Of a stretch of 38,427 bases of DNA, positions 1 to 8,238 are shown one piece after another. A program made the translations under genes and the position numbers. Origin of the DNA: Candidatus Gastranaerophilales bacterium (GTDB taxonomy: Bacteria; Cyanobacteriota; Vampirovibrionia; Gastranaerophilales; Gastranaerophilaceae); contig CANPZP010000013.1 of the NCBI GenBank assembly GCA_947589115.1, positions 1 to 38,427 on the forward strand. Direction: 5' to 3'. Numbering within the stretch: the stretch's first letter is position 1; each line of letters begins with the position of its first letter. Under the pieces are notes generated by a model that saw only the letters and a program-made list of their open reading frames with translations, had not been told where the DNA came from and did not search any database.

Positions 1-47
1 TCTGACGAAGACTAATTTCTCTCTTTATATTCTTTTATTTTCTTTTT

Positions 48-69
48 GGGGAACTTTTTATAGTTCCCC
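48..69 (+). terminator. Hairpin, likely terminator of an upstream gene
   Basis: Perfect 8-bp inverted repeat GGGGAACT (48-55) and AGTTCCCC (62-69) around a 6-base AT loop, followed by the T-rich stretch CTATTTATTTG. It lies just before the promoter of the TPR gene, so it most likely ends a plus-strand transcript that starts outside the window. The T tract is interrupted, so efficiency is uncertain. Confidence 0.6.
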
Positions 70-85
70 CTATTTATTTGTAAAT

Positions 86-114
86 TTGACTTATAGCGCA
101 TAATTTAAGATAAT
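86..114 (+). promoter_or_regulatory. Sigma-70-type promoter of the TPR gene
   Basis: TTGACT at 86-91, a 17-base spacer, and GATAAT at 109-114. This predicts transcription from about 121, giving a leader of roughly 16 bases that holds the AGGGG ribosome binding site before the ATG at 137. Inferred from consensus match only. Confidence 0.6.
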
Positions 115-136
115 ATAATTGTTAGGGGAATTATTT

Positions 137-1897
137 ATGAAATTTAAATTATACGGTTTGTGTATTATTTTTTTTATAGGGTGTGCAGCATATGCGAGCG
201 CAATAATTGAAAGACCCGTAAATTCACACCCATCCGCAATGCAGCGTTCAAATATTATTAACTATGCAGGGCCTAAAAATTATTCCGAAGATTATGAATA
301 TTTAAAATCGGCAATAAATGAATTGAATGAGAAAATAAAAAAATCACCGGGCAATTATGCGTTAAATATTTCTCTTGCCGATTTATATATAAAAAATAAG
401 CAATACGATAAATCTTATTATGAACTTATTTATTTATACAATTTAAGTAAAGGGGGCAAATTAAACGCTCAAAATAAAAATGAAATATTAAATATTTATA
501 ATAATTTAAAAAAACAGGTAATATACAGTCAAAATAAGTCATTAATATATATCAACCTTGCAATCATGGCATTAATAAGCGAAGATAACGCAAAGGCTGA
601 AAAATATACAGAAGCATCGGCAAGTATAAATACAGACCAAAATATTTTAAAAGATGCAATCAAAAAAGTATTTGACGAAACGCAAAATTATTCCGCAGCT
701 GTAAGTATATGCGATAAATTATTAACTTTTAAACCCTCAGATAACAATTTAAGAGAGTTAAAAGCCTATTACTTAATACAGATGAAGGATAAAAACAGTG
801 CAATAAAAGAATATGCAGCTATTTTAGACTACAATCCCGAAGATATTAAAGTAAAATATGAATTATATAAGCTTCTTATTTCTGAAAATAAACAGAGTAA
901 AGACATTATTAATGAAATGTATAAAGGAAAATTAAAAGAAGAAGATGCACTCAATGATTTGGCAAATATGCTTTTAAAAAATAATAATGTAGCGGAAGCA
1001 AAAAAATATGCAAATATATTAGCCGATAAATATCAGGAAAATGCAAACGGTTATATACTTTTAGCCGAAATATACAGAAAAGAAGGAAAACTTAAAGAAT
1101 CATATGAAGTATTAAATAAAGTAAGAGATAAAGCCGACAGTAACGAAGCCATATCTCAATATAACGTATTATTGGCAAAATTATCCGATGAACCGTTACA
1201 AGAAGCTAACTCATTAATGGCTGCCGGATTATACTCTCAAGCTCTATCAGTCCTTGAAAGCAGCAATCAGGAAAATTTATACGTTATACTTGCGCAAGCA
1301 AGAGCGTACTATTTTCTTAAACAAAAACAAAAATCATTGGATTATTTGAATAAAGCCATGACTTTATATCCTGCCAATTCAGATGTATTTTGCGCTTTCG
1401 GTTACATTTACCTTCAGGAAAACGACCTTGAAAGTGCAAATAAATACGTAAATGAATCTTTAAAAATTAACCCTGATAATCAGACGGCTCAATCACTGTT
1501 AAAGATGGTAAATAAATCCGAAGCAGAAAAATACGTAAACGGAATTATTTCTTCGTTTGAGGCTCAAAATTATCCCGAAACAATGAATATGATAAATGAA
1601 GCTTTAAAAATCAGTCCTGATTATGCCTTGTTACATTATTATAAAGGCTTGACATATATAGCTCAAAATAAATATGCCGATTCAACCGCTTCTTTATATA
1701 AGTGTATTGAGCTTGATAAAAATAATTCTACCGCATATTTTTATTTGGGAATCGCATTTGATAATTTATCAGAACCTCAAAATGCACTTAATAATTATAA
1801 AAAGTTTATTCAATTACTGCCAAAAGATGAACTCGGCGAAAGTGATAAAGTTGAATACGCAAAAGACAGGATTTCAAAAATTCAAAACAGCAAATAA
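137..1897 (+). CDS. Secreted tetratricopeptide-repeat protein
   Basis: 586-residue protein with an N-terminal signal peptide (about residues 1-22, hydrophobic core then AYASA) and TPR-like helical repeats over most of the length. The C-terminal third carries clear TPR consensus such as ALKISPDYALLHYYKGLTY. TPR proteins are protein-protein scaffolds; the signal peptide places this one in the periplasm or envelope. The 'FFIGC' stretch is only a weak lipobox, so lipidation is doubtful. I chose the ATG at 137 over an in-frame TTG at 119 because AGGGGAA (124-130) sits 6 bases before it. It stands alone behind its own promoter. A precise partner or function cannot be read from the sequence. Confidence 0.85.
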   Translation: MKFKLYGLCIIFFIGCAAYASAIIERPVNSHPSAMQRSNIINYAGPKNYSEDYEYLKSAINELNEKIKKSPGNYALNISLADLYIKNKQYDKSYYELIYLYNLSKGGKLNAQNKNEILNIYNNLKKQVIYSQNKSLIYINLAIMALISEDNAKAEKYTEASASINTDQNILKDAIKKVFDETQNYSAAVSICDKLLTFKPSDNNLRELKAYYLIQMKDKNSAIKEYAAILDYNPEDIKVKYELYKLLISENKQSKDIINEMYKGKLKEEDALNDLANMLLKNNNVAEAKKYANILADKYQENANGYILLAEIYRKEGKLKESYEVLNKVRDKADSNEAISQYNVLLAKLSDEPLQEANSLMAAGLYSQALSVLESSNQENLYVILAQARAYYFLKQKQKSLDYLNKAMTLYPANSDVFCAFGYIYLQENDLESANKYVNESLKINPDNQTAQSLLKMVNKSEAEKYVNGIISSFEAQNYPETMNMINEALKISPDYALLHYYKGLTYIAQNKYADSTASLYKCIELDKNNSTAYFYLGIAFDNLSEPQNALNNYKKFIQLLPKDELGESDKVEYAKDRISKIQNSK

Positions 1898-1954
1898 AAT
1901 TAACAATATTTGATATTTATACAAAAATTTATATAAATTTGCTATTATATAGAA

Positions 1955-2227
1955 ATGGACATATTAAAAACATTCGAAATATTTTTATCAGCGCCTTTAA
2001 GTATAATACACAAGCGGAAAATTAAAATAATGCATGTGGAAACTAATATTTTTGCGCCTAATCTGCCTTTTGAATTAAATCTTGACGATGATATTGAATT
2101 GACAATATATAACAATAAAAAAGTATACAACTTACTTTCAAGCGTAATATATAAAAGAAGAATGAAAGATGAAAATAACAAAAGCAAAGTTTATAAAGAG
2201 CGCACCCTCCTTAAAAGATTGTCCTGA
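1955..2227 (+). CDS. Possible small protein overlapping the start of engB
   Basis: A 90-codon open frame that overlaps engB by 59 bases in another frame. The product is Lys/Asn-rich with a segment of alternating hydrophobic and charged residues, and I do not recognise a family. No ribosome binding site precedes the ATG. A TATTAT at 1943-1948 lies where a -10 box would put the transcript start right at the ATG, so a leaderless message is possible. It may instead be non-coding leader of engB. Low confidence. Confidence 0.35.
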   Translation: MDILKTFEIFLSAPLSIIHKRKIKIMHVETNIFAPNLPFELNLDDDIELTIYNNKKVYNLLSSVIYKRRMKDENNKSKVYKERTLLKRLS

Positions 2228-2768
2228 ATTTAACATGCCTGAGTTTGCATTAATAGGACGTTCTAATGTCGGAAAATCTTCTTTTATAAATTCCGTAGTA
2301 AATATAAAAGGATTGGCAAAAACAAGTAATACCCCGGGGAAAACCAAGTTAATAAATTTTTTCAATGTTGATGATTTATTTATTTTCGCTGACCTGCCCG
2401 GATACGGATACGCTAAAGTTACGGATAAAACAAGAAATATTTGGCAAAAAACACTTGAAGAATACCTGTTAAAAAGAAACTCAATAGTAAGTTTAATCCA
2501 GCTTATCGATGCAAGACATCCCGTTCAAAAAAATGATTTACAGATGGCGGAATGGATAAAACATAATAATCTTCCTTTTTTTGTTATTGCTTCTAAAGTG
2601 GATGAAATAAAGCGCAGTCAAATTAATACAGTATGTAAAAACTTCGAAAAGACTTTAAATACAAAAGTTTTACCCTTTTGCAAATCCGATAATTACTATA
2701 ATAAAGATATAACAGCGCTAATGGAAGAGATAATAACAAAATCCCGCATTAATAAGGAGAACGTCTGA
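2169..2768 (+). CDS. engB: Ribosome-biogenesis GTP-binding protein EngB/YsxC
   Basis: 199-residue TRAFAC-class GTPase of normal length for the family, needed for maturation of the large ribosomal subunit. The P-loop GRSNVGKS is at residues 30-37, the G3 motif DLPG at 75-78 within DLPGYGYAK, and the G4 motif SKVD (in place of NKxD/TKxD) at 142-145, as is usual for EngB. The ATG at 2169 follows a GAAGAATGA purine stretch. The 3' end overlaps the convergent minus-strand gene by 20 bases. It may be translationally linked to the small open frame upstream. Confidence 0.95.
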   Translation: MKITKAKFIKSAPSLKDCPEFNMPEFALIGRSNVGKSSFINSVVNIKGLAKTSNTPGKTKLINFFNVDDLFIFADLPGYGYAKVTDKTRNIWQKTLEEYLLKRNSIVSLIQLIDARHPVQKNDLQMAEWIKHNNLPFFVIASKVDEIKRSQINTVCKNFEKTLNTKVLPFCKSDNYYNKDITALMEEIITKSRINKENV

Positions 2769-3309
2769 ATATTGAAATATATTTGTCATCACCATAGTAC
2801 AAGGTCAATACAATATATTTTGTTTCAACTTCAACATTTATAACGGAATTGGGAGGAGATATCCGCATTGAATCTTTTGCCGTATTATAAAACTTCTTTT
2901 TTACCGCACCTGAAAATTTTTGCCATTGAGTCTGTTTCATCTTTGGTGTATTGGCATTATAAAAATTTAACGGCGTTTTTTCTTTCTTTACAACGGGGAT
3001 AATGAACTTGACTTTACCGTTTTGTTTAAAAAGAATATAATCTTTTTCCCCCAGTTTCCTCGGAGTCAGCGTATAATATCCGGGTTCTATTGTGAAATCC
3101 TTAAAATAAAGGAATGCGGATGTTCTGAATAAAGGATAAGGCGACCAGGCATATCTGATTGTATCTTCATCCTGAAACGGGTCAACATCATTAAATAACT
3201 TGGATTGATAAGGCTTTGCCTCATCATATAAGGCATCATAGTCAGACTGCGCATATACTATGGGATTTAAAGCTATTATAATTGTTAATATTAATATTAT
3301 ACGTTTCAT
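2749..3309 (-). CDS. Small secreted protein of unknown function
   Basis: 186 residues from the ATG at 3309, beginning MKRIILILTIIIALNPIVYA, a good signal peptide. The mature part is rich in Tyr and Lys and looks like a globular beta-rich periplasmic protein. The C-terminal part contains paired strand-like segments (VINVEVETKYIVLTLYYGDDKY). I recognise no family. A TTG nine codons upstream is also in frame, but it would put a charged, Tyr-rich segment before the signal peptide. The gene is divergent from lysA and its tail overlaps the engB stop region. Confidence 0.7.
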   Translation of the reverse strand: MKRIILILTIIIALNPIVYAQSDYDALYDEAKPYQSKLFNDVDPFQDEDTIRYAWSPYPLFRTSAFLYFKDFTIEPGYYTLTPRKLGEKDYILFKQNGKVKFIIPVVKKEKTPLNFYNANTPKMKQTQWQKFSGAVKKKFYNTAKDSMRISPPNSVINVEVETKYIVLTLYYGDDKYISIFRRSPY

Positions 3310-3394
3310 ATTTTTATAATAATACTTTTTATTCAATTATCAAGTTTATTATGATATTATTAAAATTAATAATAAATAAACAGGAGCAATGAAA

Positions 3395-4720
3395 ATGAAA
3401 ACAGCTAATCAGGATATAAAACCTATAACAACAAAAATAAACAAAAACGGTAATATAGAAATAGGCGGATGTGACTTGGTTGAATTGGCAAATCAATACG
3501 GAACACCTTTATATGTATATGATGAAGCAACTATAAGAGCAATAACAAAAAGTTATAAAGATGCGTTTAAAACATATCCTAAAATAAGTATGATGTTTGC
3601 GGCAAAAGCATTTATGACAAAAGCAATATGCAAAATAATGGATGAAGAAGGCTTCGGATTGGATTTATGCTCAGGCGGTGAAATATTTACCGCAAAATCC
3701 GCAGGTTTTGATATGTCAAAAACTTTATTTAACGGAAATAATAAATCATTTGACGAACTTAATCTCGCAATCTCCTCCGGAGTTAAAACAATATCTGTTG
3801 ATAACTTTTTTGAGCTTGCACTTTTAAATGATATAGCCCAATCAAATAATAAAACCGTAAGAATTTTACTTAGAATAACCCCCGGAATTGAATGTCATAC
3901 GCATGAATATATACAAACCGGACATCTTGACTCAAAATTCGGATTCGATTTAACTCAAGTTGATGAAGCCATAGATTTAATACAAGAAGAATACTCAAAT
4001 TTAAATCTGGTAGGACTTCACGCACATATCGGCTCTCAAATTTTTGAAAAACAAGTATACTATGATGAAATAGGTGTTATTTTTAAAGAAATAAAAAGAA
4101 TAAAAGATAAATACGGAATAATATTAAAGGAAGTAAATTTAGGCGGCGGACTCGGAATTAAATACACAGAAGATGATAAACCTATCTCCGTATATGAAAT
4201 AGCACAGACAATAATTGAATCCATAGAAAATCATTCAAAAGAATACGATATTGAGGAACCTTATATATTTATAGAACCCGGAAGAAGTGTAGTAGGCACT
4301 GCGGGAGTAACATTGTATACGGCAGGAAGCTCGAAAACAGTACCAAACGGAAGAACATATCAGGCTGTTGACGGCGGGATGTCCGATAACGCAAGACCAA
4401 GTTTATATCAAGCAAAATATACGGCAGATATAGCTAATAACCCCAACGGAGAAAAAGACACAAAAGTTACAATCGCAGGCAGACATTGTGAATCCGGAGA
4501 TATTTTAGCAAAAGATATTATGCTGCCTGAAATAGAAGAAGGAGATACCATTTGCTTCTACACTACAGGGGCATACGGGTACTCTATGTCCAGTAATTAC
4601 AACAGAGTTTTAAAGCCTGCTGCAGTACTTGTAAATAATGGAAAATCTGATATTATTATAAATAGACAAACATATGAACAGTTAATTCAATCAGATGTAA
4701 TTCCGGACAGATTAAATTAG
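3395..4720 (+). CDS. lysA: Diaminopimelate decarboxylase
   Basis: 441-residue fold-III PLP enzyme that decarboxylates meso-diaminopimelate to L-lysine, the last step of lysine synthesis. The PLP lysine is in FAAKAF (residue 71). Further on come HIGSQ, the phosphate-binding GGGLGIKY, EPGRSVVG, the substrate-binding cysteine region GRHCESGD, and the C-terminal GAYGYSMSSNYN. These features distinguish it from ornithine or arginine decarboxylases. An ATG at 3389 is only 2 bases from AGGAG (3382-3386), whereas the one at 3395 is 8 bases away, so I prefer 3395. It is followed 7 bases later by cdaA, so it is probably the first gene of a lysA-cdaA-eda operon. Confidence 0.96.
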   Translation: MKTANQDIKPITTKINKNGNIEIGGCDLVELANQYGTPLYVYDEATIRAITKSYKDAFKTYPKISMMFAAKAFMTKAICKIMDEEGFGLDLCSGGEIFTAKSAGFDMSKTLFNGNNKSFDELNLAISSGVKTISVDNFFELALLNDIAQSNNKTVRILLRITPGIECHTHEYIQTGHLDSKFGFDLTQVDEAIDLIQEEYSNLNLVGLHAHIGSQIFEKQVYYDEIGVIFKEIKRIKDKYGIILKEVNLGGGLGIKYTEDDKPISVYEIAQTIIESIENHSKEYDIEEPYIFIEPGRSVVGTAGVTLYTAGSSKTVPNGRTYQAVDGGMSDNARPSLYQAKYTADIANNPNGEKDTKVTIAGRHCESGDILAKDIMLPEIEEGDTICFYTTGAYGYSMSSNYNRVLKPAAVLVNNGKSDIIINRQTYEQLIQSDVIPDRLN

Positions 4721-4727
4721 GTAATTA

Positions 4728-5624
4728 ATGCTTGACACAATCTTAAATCTATACAGAGATTTCCTTTCGGGGGGCGACATAGTAAAAACTGCCGCAGCTT
4801 TTACTTGGAAAGATTTCTTTCAAATTCTGTTCATTGTTTTACTCGTTACTATATTTTACTTTAGATTTATAAAAAATACTCAAGCTGAAAAATTAGTAAG
4901 AGGAATTTTCTTATTCACAATTGCAGCTTGGTTATTCAGTGCAGTTCTTATTGCAATCGATTTGGAAATTTTAGGCAGAATAGCTCAATATCTGCTTTCA
5001 GGTATTTTACTCTCTTTAGTTATTGTATTTCAGCCTGAACTGAGAAAATTACTTGTACACTTGGGACAAACAAAGTTTGATGCTAAAAATTTCTTCTTCT
5101 TTAAAAATAACAATACTCAAAAAACAAATACAGTTAAAGAAATAACGGAAGCCGTAAAGTATTGCAGCCGTGTTAAAAGAGGAGCTTTGATAGTTGTACA
5201 AAAAACGGAAGATAAATCTTTTTACAACGAAGTAGGCACAATAATTAATTCCGATATAACAACGGAATTAATACTCACGATATTCTTTCCGAATACCCCC
5301 TTGCACGACGGAGCAATGGTAATTTGCAATGATAAAATACTGGCAGCCGGAGTGTTATTGCCGTTAACCGAAGACCCTAAATTAAGCTGGAGATACGGAA
5401 CAAGACACAGAGCCGCAATAGGAGCCAGCGAAATTACCGATTCAGCCTGCATCGTAGTATCAGAAGAAACGGGAGATATCTCTATTGCCATTGACGGTAT
5501 TTTAAGGAAATATGATGATATTTCTAAATTTAAAGAAGATTTGGAAACTTTAATCGGAGCTGACACACCCGATAAAATAGAAAATATATTTATTCAAAAT
5601 CTGTTGAAATTAAGAAAGAAATAA
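4728..5624 (+). CDS. cdaA: Membrane diadenylate cyclase CdaA (DAC domain)
   Basis: 298 residues. Three hydrophobic helices (about 30-48, 60-78 and 85-102) precede a cytoplasmic DAC domain, the CdaA architecture. The catalytic signatures DGAMVI (194-199) and RHRAA (226-230) are intact, so the enzyme should condense two ATP to cyclic di-AMP, a second messenger for potassium and osmotic homeostasis. There is no adjacent cdaR/ybbR or glmM, the usual Firmicutes partners; the upstream neighbour is lysA. It starts 7 bases after lysA and ends 1 base before the aldolase gene, consistent with one transcript. Confidence 0.95.
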   Translation: MLDTILNLYRDFLSGGDIVKTAAAFTWKDFFQILFIVLLVTIFYFRFIKNTQAEKLVRGIFLFTIAAWLFSAVLIAIDLEILGRIAQYLLSGILLSLVIVFQPELRKLLVHLGQTKFDAKNFFFFKNNNTQKTNTVKEITEAVKYCSRVKRGALIVVQKTEDKSFYNEVGTIINSDITTELILTIFFPNTPLHDGAMVICNDKILAAGVLLPLTEDPKLSWRYGTRHRAAIGASEITDSACIVVSEETGDISIAIDGILRKYDDISKFKEDLETLIGADTPDKIENIFIQNLLKLRKK

Positions 5625-5625
5625 A

Positions 5626-6252
5626 ATGAACCCTATAGAACAAATTTCAAAAGAAAAAATTTTTGCGGTATTAAGACTTCAAGAGCCGAAAACAACAAAA
5701 GAAATAATTCAATCTCTCACTGCAGGAGGGATTAATATTATTGAATTAGTTATAGAAAAGCCGGAAATGGTTTCCGTGATTAAAGAAATAACCGAAGAAA
5801 AAGAACGTCCTTTAATTATGGCAGGAGGAATAATTACACAAAGACAAGCTCAAATAGCAATTGAATCAGGTGCCGACGTTATTGTATCCCCTGTTTTTCA
5901 AATGAATCTGGTAAGATTATGCAAGAGCCAAAAAATTCCGTTAATTATGACGGCAACAACACCAAATGAAGCATATTCCGCATGGAAAGCAAGAACTCAA
6001 TTAATTAAAATATCACCGTCTAATCCTATGGGCGGCGCTGAATACATTGAAGACATCTTAAGACCCATGAAATTTATTAATGTTATTGCGGCGGGCAGTA
6101 TTAAAATCGACGATATACCGGCTTATTTAAAAGCAGGCGCTAAAGCGGTCGGTTTAGGCAGAGCTCTTTATAAAAACTATGATTTTAATAATATAAAAAT
6201 TAATGCACAAAAAGCTAAACTTAAAGTTAATGAATTTTTAAGTAATATATAA
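5626..6252 (+). CDS. eda: KDPG/KHG aldolase-family protein
   Basis: 208-residue class I aldolase of the Eda family, which cleaves 2-keto-3-deoxy-6-phosphogluconate (or 4-hydroxy-2-oxoglutarate). The catalytic pair is visible: Glu40 (IIELVIEKP) and the Schiff-base Lys128 (LIKISPSNPMGG), 88 residues apart as I recall for E. coli Eda. The C-terminal phosphate-binding part reads VIAAGSI...KAVGLGRALY. The usual arginine after the catalytic Glu is replaced (IEKP) and the region before Lys128 is unusual, so the natural substrate may differ. It follows cdaA by one base. No edd dehydratase is in the window, so a complete Entner-Doudoroff role is not shown. Confidence 0.82.
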   Translation: MNPIEQISKEKIFAVLRLQEPKTTKEIIQSLTAGGINIIELVIEKPEMVSVIKEITEEKERPLIMAGGIITQRQAQIAIESGADVIVSPVFQMNLVRLCKSQKIPLIMTATTPNEAYSAWKARTQLIKISPSNPMGGAEYIEDILRPMKFINVIAAGSIKIDDIPAYLKAGAKAVGLGRALYKNYDFNNIKINAQKAKLKVNEFLSNI

Positions 6253-6308
6253 TTCTGTGACAATCTCAGCTTTACTAAACGTATACAGGCTTTTTGATTC
6301 CGTCTGTC

Positions 6309-6342
6309 CGCTAAATAATTTGTTTTGCATCCTTTTTTAGCG
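6309..6342. other. Inverted repeat between eda-like and umuC-like genes
   Basis: Seven-base arms CGCTAAA (6309-6315) and TTTAGCG (6336-6342) around a 20-base loop, in the 109-base gap between two convergent genes. Neither side has a clean T tract, so it is a poor terminator candidate. A competing pairing TTTTGC/GCAAAA lies inside the same stretch. Function unknown. Confidence 0.25.
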
Positions 6343-6361
6343 CAAAATTTTCCCGAACCCC

Positions 6362-7576
6362 CTAAGAAGAAACAAAATTCATAATCCTCTTATGATTTTC
6401 TGATATATTTTTTATCCCCATAGAACCTAAAAAAATAGCACCGCTTCCGTATTTATTTTCTACTTTATCTAATATTTCAGAAATTTTAATACTTTTTTTA
6501 TTATCAAAAGTATTAAAAAATGACAGCTGCTTAGTATTTTGATTATATAAATCCCAAGCCCATATTCCTGAAGAACGATATACTATTCCTTTTTTATATA
6601 CAGAATTAAATAAATTATTTATACTTTCCGTCAGAAATATCTCAGAATTTGAAGAAAAAGTTAACTGCTCTTCTTTAAAAAATACCCTGAAATCTTTTGT
6701 CCTCAACATAACAGCAATATGTTTAGCCTCTAAATTTTTTTCTCTTAATTTTTTACAAATATTATGCAAATGATAACTTAGTTCAGCTTTAATATAATCT
6801 TTATCAGAGGAAAATTGAGGAAATGCACGTGAACGCTGAATGGACTTAGGGCTTTCCTGTATTCCGGTTAAAGGAATAACACTGTTTCCCATTAGTTCAT
6901 ACTTTAATTCCAAGCCTTTTTTACCGTAATTTGTTTTATAAAAATCATCATCTTTAAGCAATATTTCATCAGCATAAAATATCCCGTATTTTCTCAAACT
7001 TTTAGCAATATTTTTACCTACACCCCAAATTTCATCAACAGGCAGATTTGCTAATTCCTCTTTAATTAAATGACGCTCTATAACATAAGCTCCTTTTCTT
7101 GATTTTGCCTTATGATTAGCAATTTTAGCCAGAATTTTTGAATTTGCAATTCCCACAGAAACACTTAATCCTATACTTTTTTCTATATCCTGTTTTATTT
7201 TATACGCTAACTGTTTAAAATCCGTTCCGAATACTTTATCAACACCCGTTAAATCTATAAACGCTTCATCTATTGAATATATATCAACTTTATCAGAATA
7301 TTTATACAAAAAAGTCATCATTCGTTGTGAAAGTTCATGGTAAAGAGCAAAATTTGCACTCAGATAAACAACTCCCGAGAAATCCCTTTTTGCCATAAAA
7401 TAAGGAATCCCCATTTTAATACCTAATTTTTTTGCTTCATTAGAACGGGCAATAACACATCCGTCATTATTACTTAATACACATACAGGCTTTCCCCTTA
7501 ATGCAGGATTCATTAATATTTCACATCCCGCAAAAAAATTATTCCCGTCTATCAATGCTATTACTTTTTGTTTCAT
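6362..7576 (-). CDS. umuC: Y-family DNA polymerase, UmuC type (Pol V catalytic subunit)
   Basis: 404 residues. The palm starts MKQKVIALIDGNNFF with metal-binding Asp10, followed by the catalytic SIDEAFIDLT (Asp103 and Glu104). A helix-hairpin-helix thumb (VDEIWGVGKNIAKSLRKYGI) and a C-terminal little-finger region ending near LGSMGIK follow. The length and the C-terminal extension fit UmuC rather than DinB. It should perform error-prone translesion synthesis. An in-frame ATG at 7582 exists, but AAGGA is better spaced from the ATG at 7576. It lies 80 bases downstream of the LexA/UmuD-like gene on the same strand, with a terminator-like hairpin in between, so expression may depend on read-through. 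Confidence 0.93.
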   Translation of the reverse strand: MKQKVIALIDGNNFFAGCEILMNPALRGKPVCVLSNNDGCVIARSNEAKKLGIKMGIPYFMAKRDFSGVVYLSANFALYHELSQRMMTFLYKYSDKVDIYSIDEAFIDLTGVDKVFGTDFKQLAYKIKQDIEKSIGLSVSVGIANSKILAKIANHKAKSRKGAYVIERHLIKEELANLPVDEIWGVGKNIAKSLRKYGIFYADEILLKDDDFYKTNYGKKGLELKYELMGNSVIPLTGIQESPKSIQRSRAFPQFSSDKDYIKAELSYHLHNICKKLREKNLEAKHIAVMLRTKDFRVFFKEEQLTFSSNSEIFLTESINNLFNSVYKKGIVYRSSGIWAWDLYNQNTKQLSFFNTFDNKKSIKISEILDKVENKYGSGAIFLGSMGIKNISENHKRIMNFVSS

Positions 7577-7597
7577 AACCATCCTTAAAGAAAAATC

Positions 7598-7628
7598 TGC
7601 GGGGCATTTTGGAGGAATTTTCCCCGCA
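7598..7628 (-). terminator. Terminator-like hairpin between the SOS repressor and umuC
   Basis: Arms TGCGGGG (7598-7604) and CCCCGCA (7622-7628) form a GC-rich 7-bp stem with a 17-base loop. On the minus strand the stem is followed by GATTTTTCTTT and then, with hardly a gap, by the AAGGA ribosome binding site of umuC. It has the form of an intrinsic terminator, but no promoter fits between it and umuC, so it probably acts as a partial terminator or attenuator. Confidence 0.65.
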
Positions 7629-7656
7629 CATTAATTAACAATACATATTTGAATTT

Positions 7657-8232
7657 TTATAATTTTCTTACAATCCCTTGCGCAACCCCAAAAATTATAA
7701 GTTCCGTTTCAGGGTACAAATTAGGATAATTTTTATTTGCAGGTTCAAGCCACACTTTTGAGTTTTTACAACGATAAGTTTTTAATGTATACCCTCCGTC
7801 AATAAAGGCTATTACTATATCTCCGTTTTTTGCGGTATTTGTTTTTCTTACAATAACTTTATCGCCTTCATAAATGCCTAAATCAATCATTGAATCTCCG
7901 GATACGGTAAAAAGAAAAGTAGAAGGATTATTTATTTCAAAACTTTCATCCAAAGACACTCTTTTCTCGGCATAATCATCCGCTACCGATGCAAAACCGG
8001 CTTTTACCGCTGATGAAAATAATACGGCACCAAATAATTCTTTATTTATGAAAAATCTTCCGTTTCTTTCTTCTATTAAATTTTCTTCTTTTAACTTATT
8101 AAAATACTGCCATACCGAATTTTTATGTTTAAACCCGAAATTTTTAGAAATAACCTCAAAACTCGGAAGCACTTCTTTTCCGTATGATTCTTTTAATTTT
8201 TCAAAGAATATTTTTTGTTTTTCCGTAAGCAT
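7657..8232 (-). CDS. Self-cleaving SOS repressor, LexA-type DNA-binding domain with UmuD-type S24 domain
   Basis: 191 residues. Residues 1-65 form a LexA-like winged helix-turn-helix (LTEKQKIFF... then SVWQYFNKLKEENLIEE). Residues 72-191 are an S24 peptidase domain. The cleavage site is Ala78-Gly79 in the UmuD-like context AGFASVADDY; the nucleophile is Ser114 (SGDSM) and the general base Lys151 (TLKTY). From Gly79 to Ser114 is 35 residues and to Lys151 a further 37, the spacing I recall for UmuD. It should repress its own promoter and, after RecA-stimulated cleavage, release a UmuD'-like C-terminal part that could partner with the UmuC encoded next to it. There is no ribosome binding site, and the predicted transcript start coincides with the ATG at 8232. 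Whether it is also the genome's only LexA cannot be told here. Confidence 0.88.
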   Translation of the reverse strand: MLTEKQKIFFEKLKESYGKEVLPSFEVISKNFGFKHKNSVWQYFNKLKEENLIEERNGRFFINKELFGAVLFSSAVKAGFASVADDYAEKRVSLDESFEINNPSTFLFTVSGDSMIDLGIYEGDKVIVRKTNTAKNGDIVIAFIDGGYTLKTYRCKNSKVWLEPANKNYPNLYPETELIIFGVAQGIVRKL

Positions 8233-8238
8233 ATTTAT

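Noticed and set aside
1925-1940. 16-bp perfect palindrome AAATTTATATAAATTT
   Set aside because: It is made of A and T only in a very AT-rich gap and is expected by chance; no regulator or hairpin role is supported.
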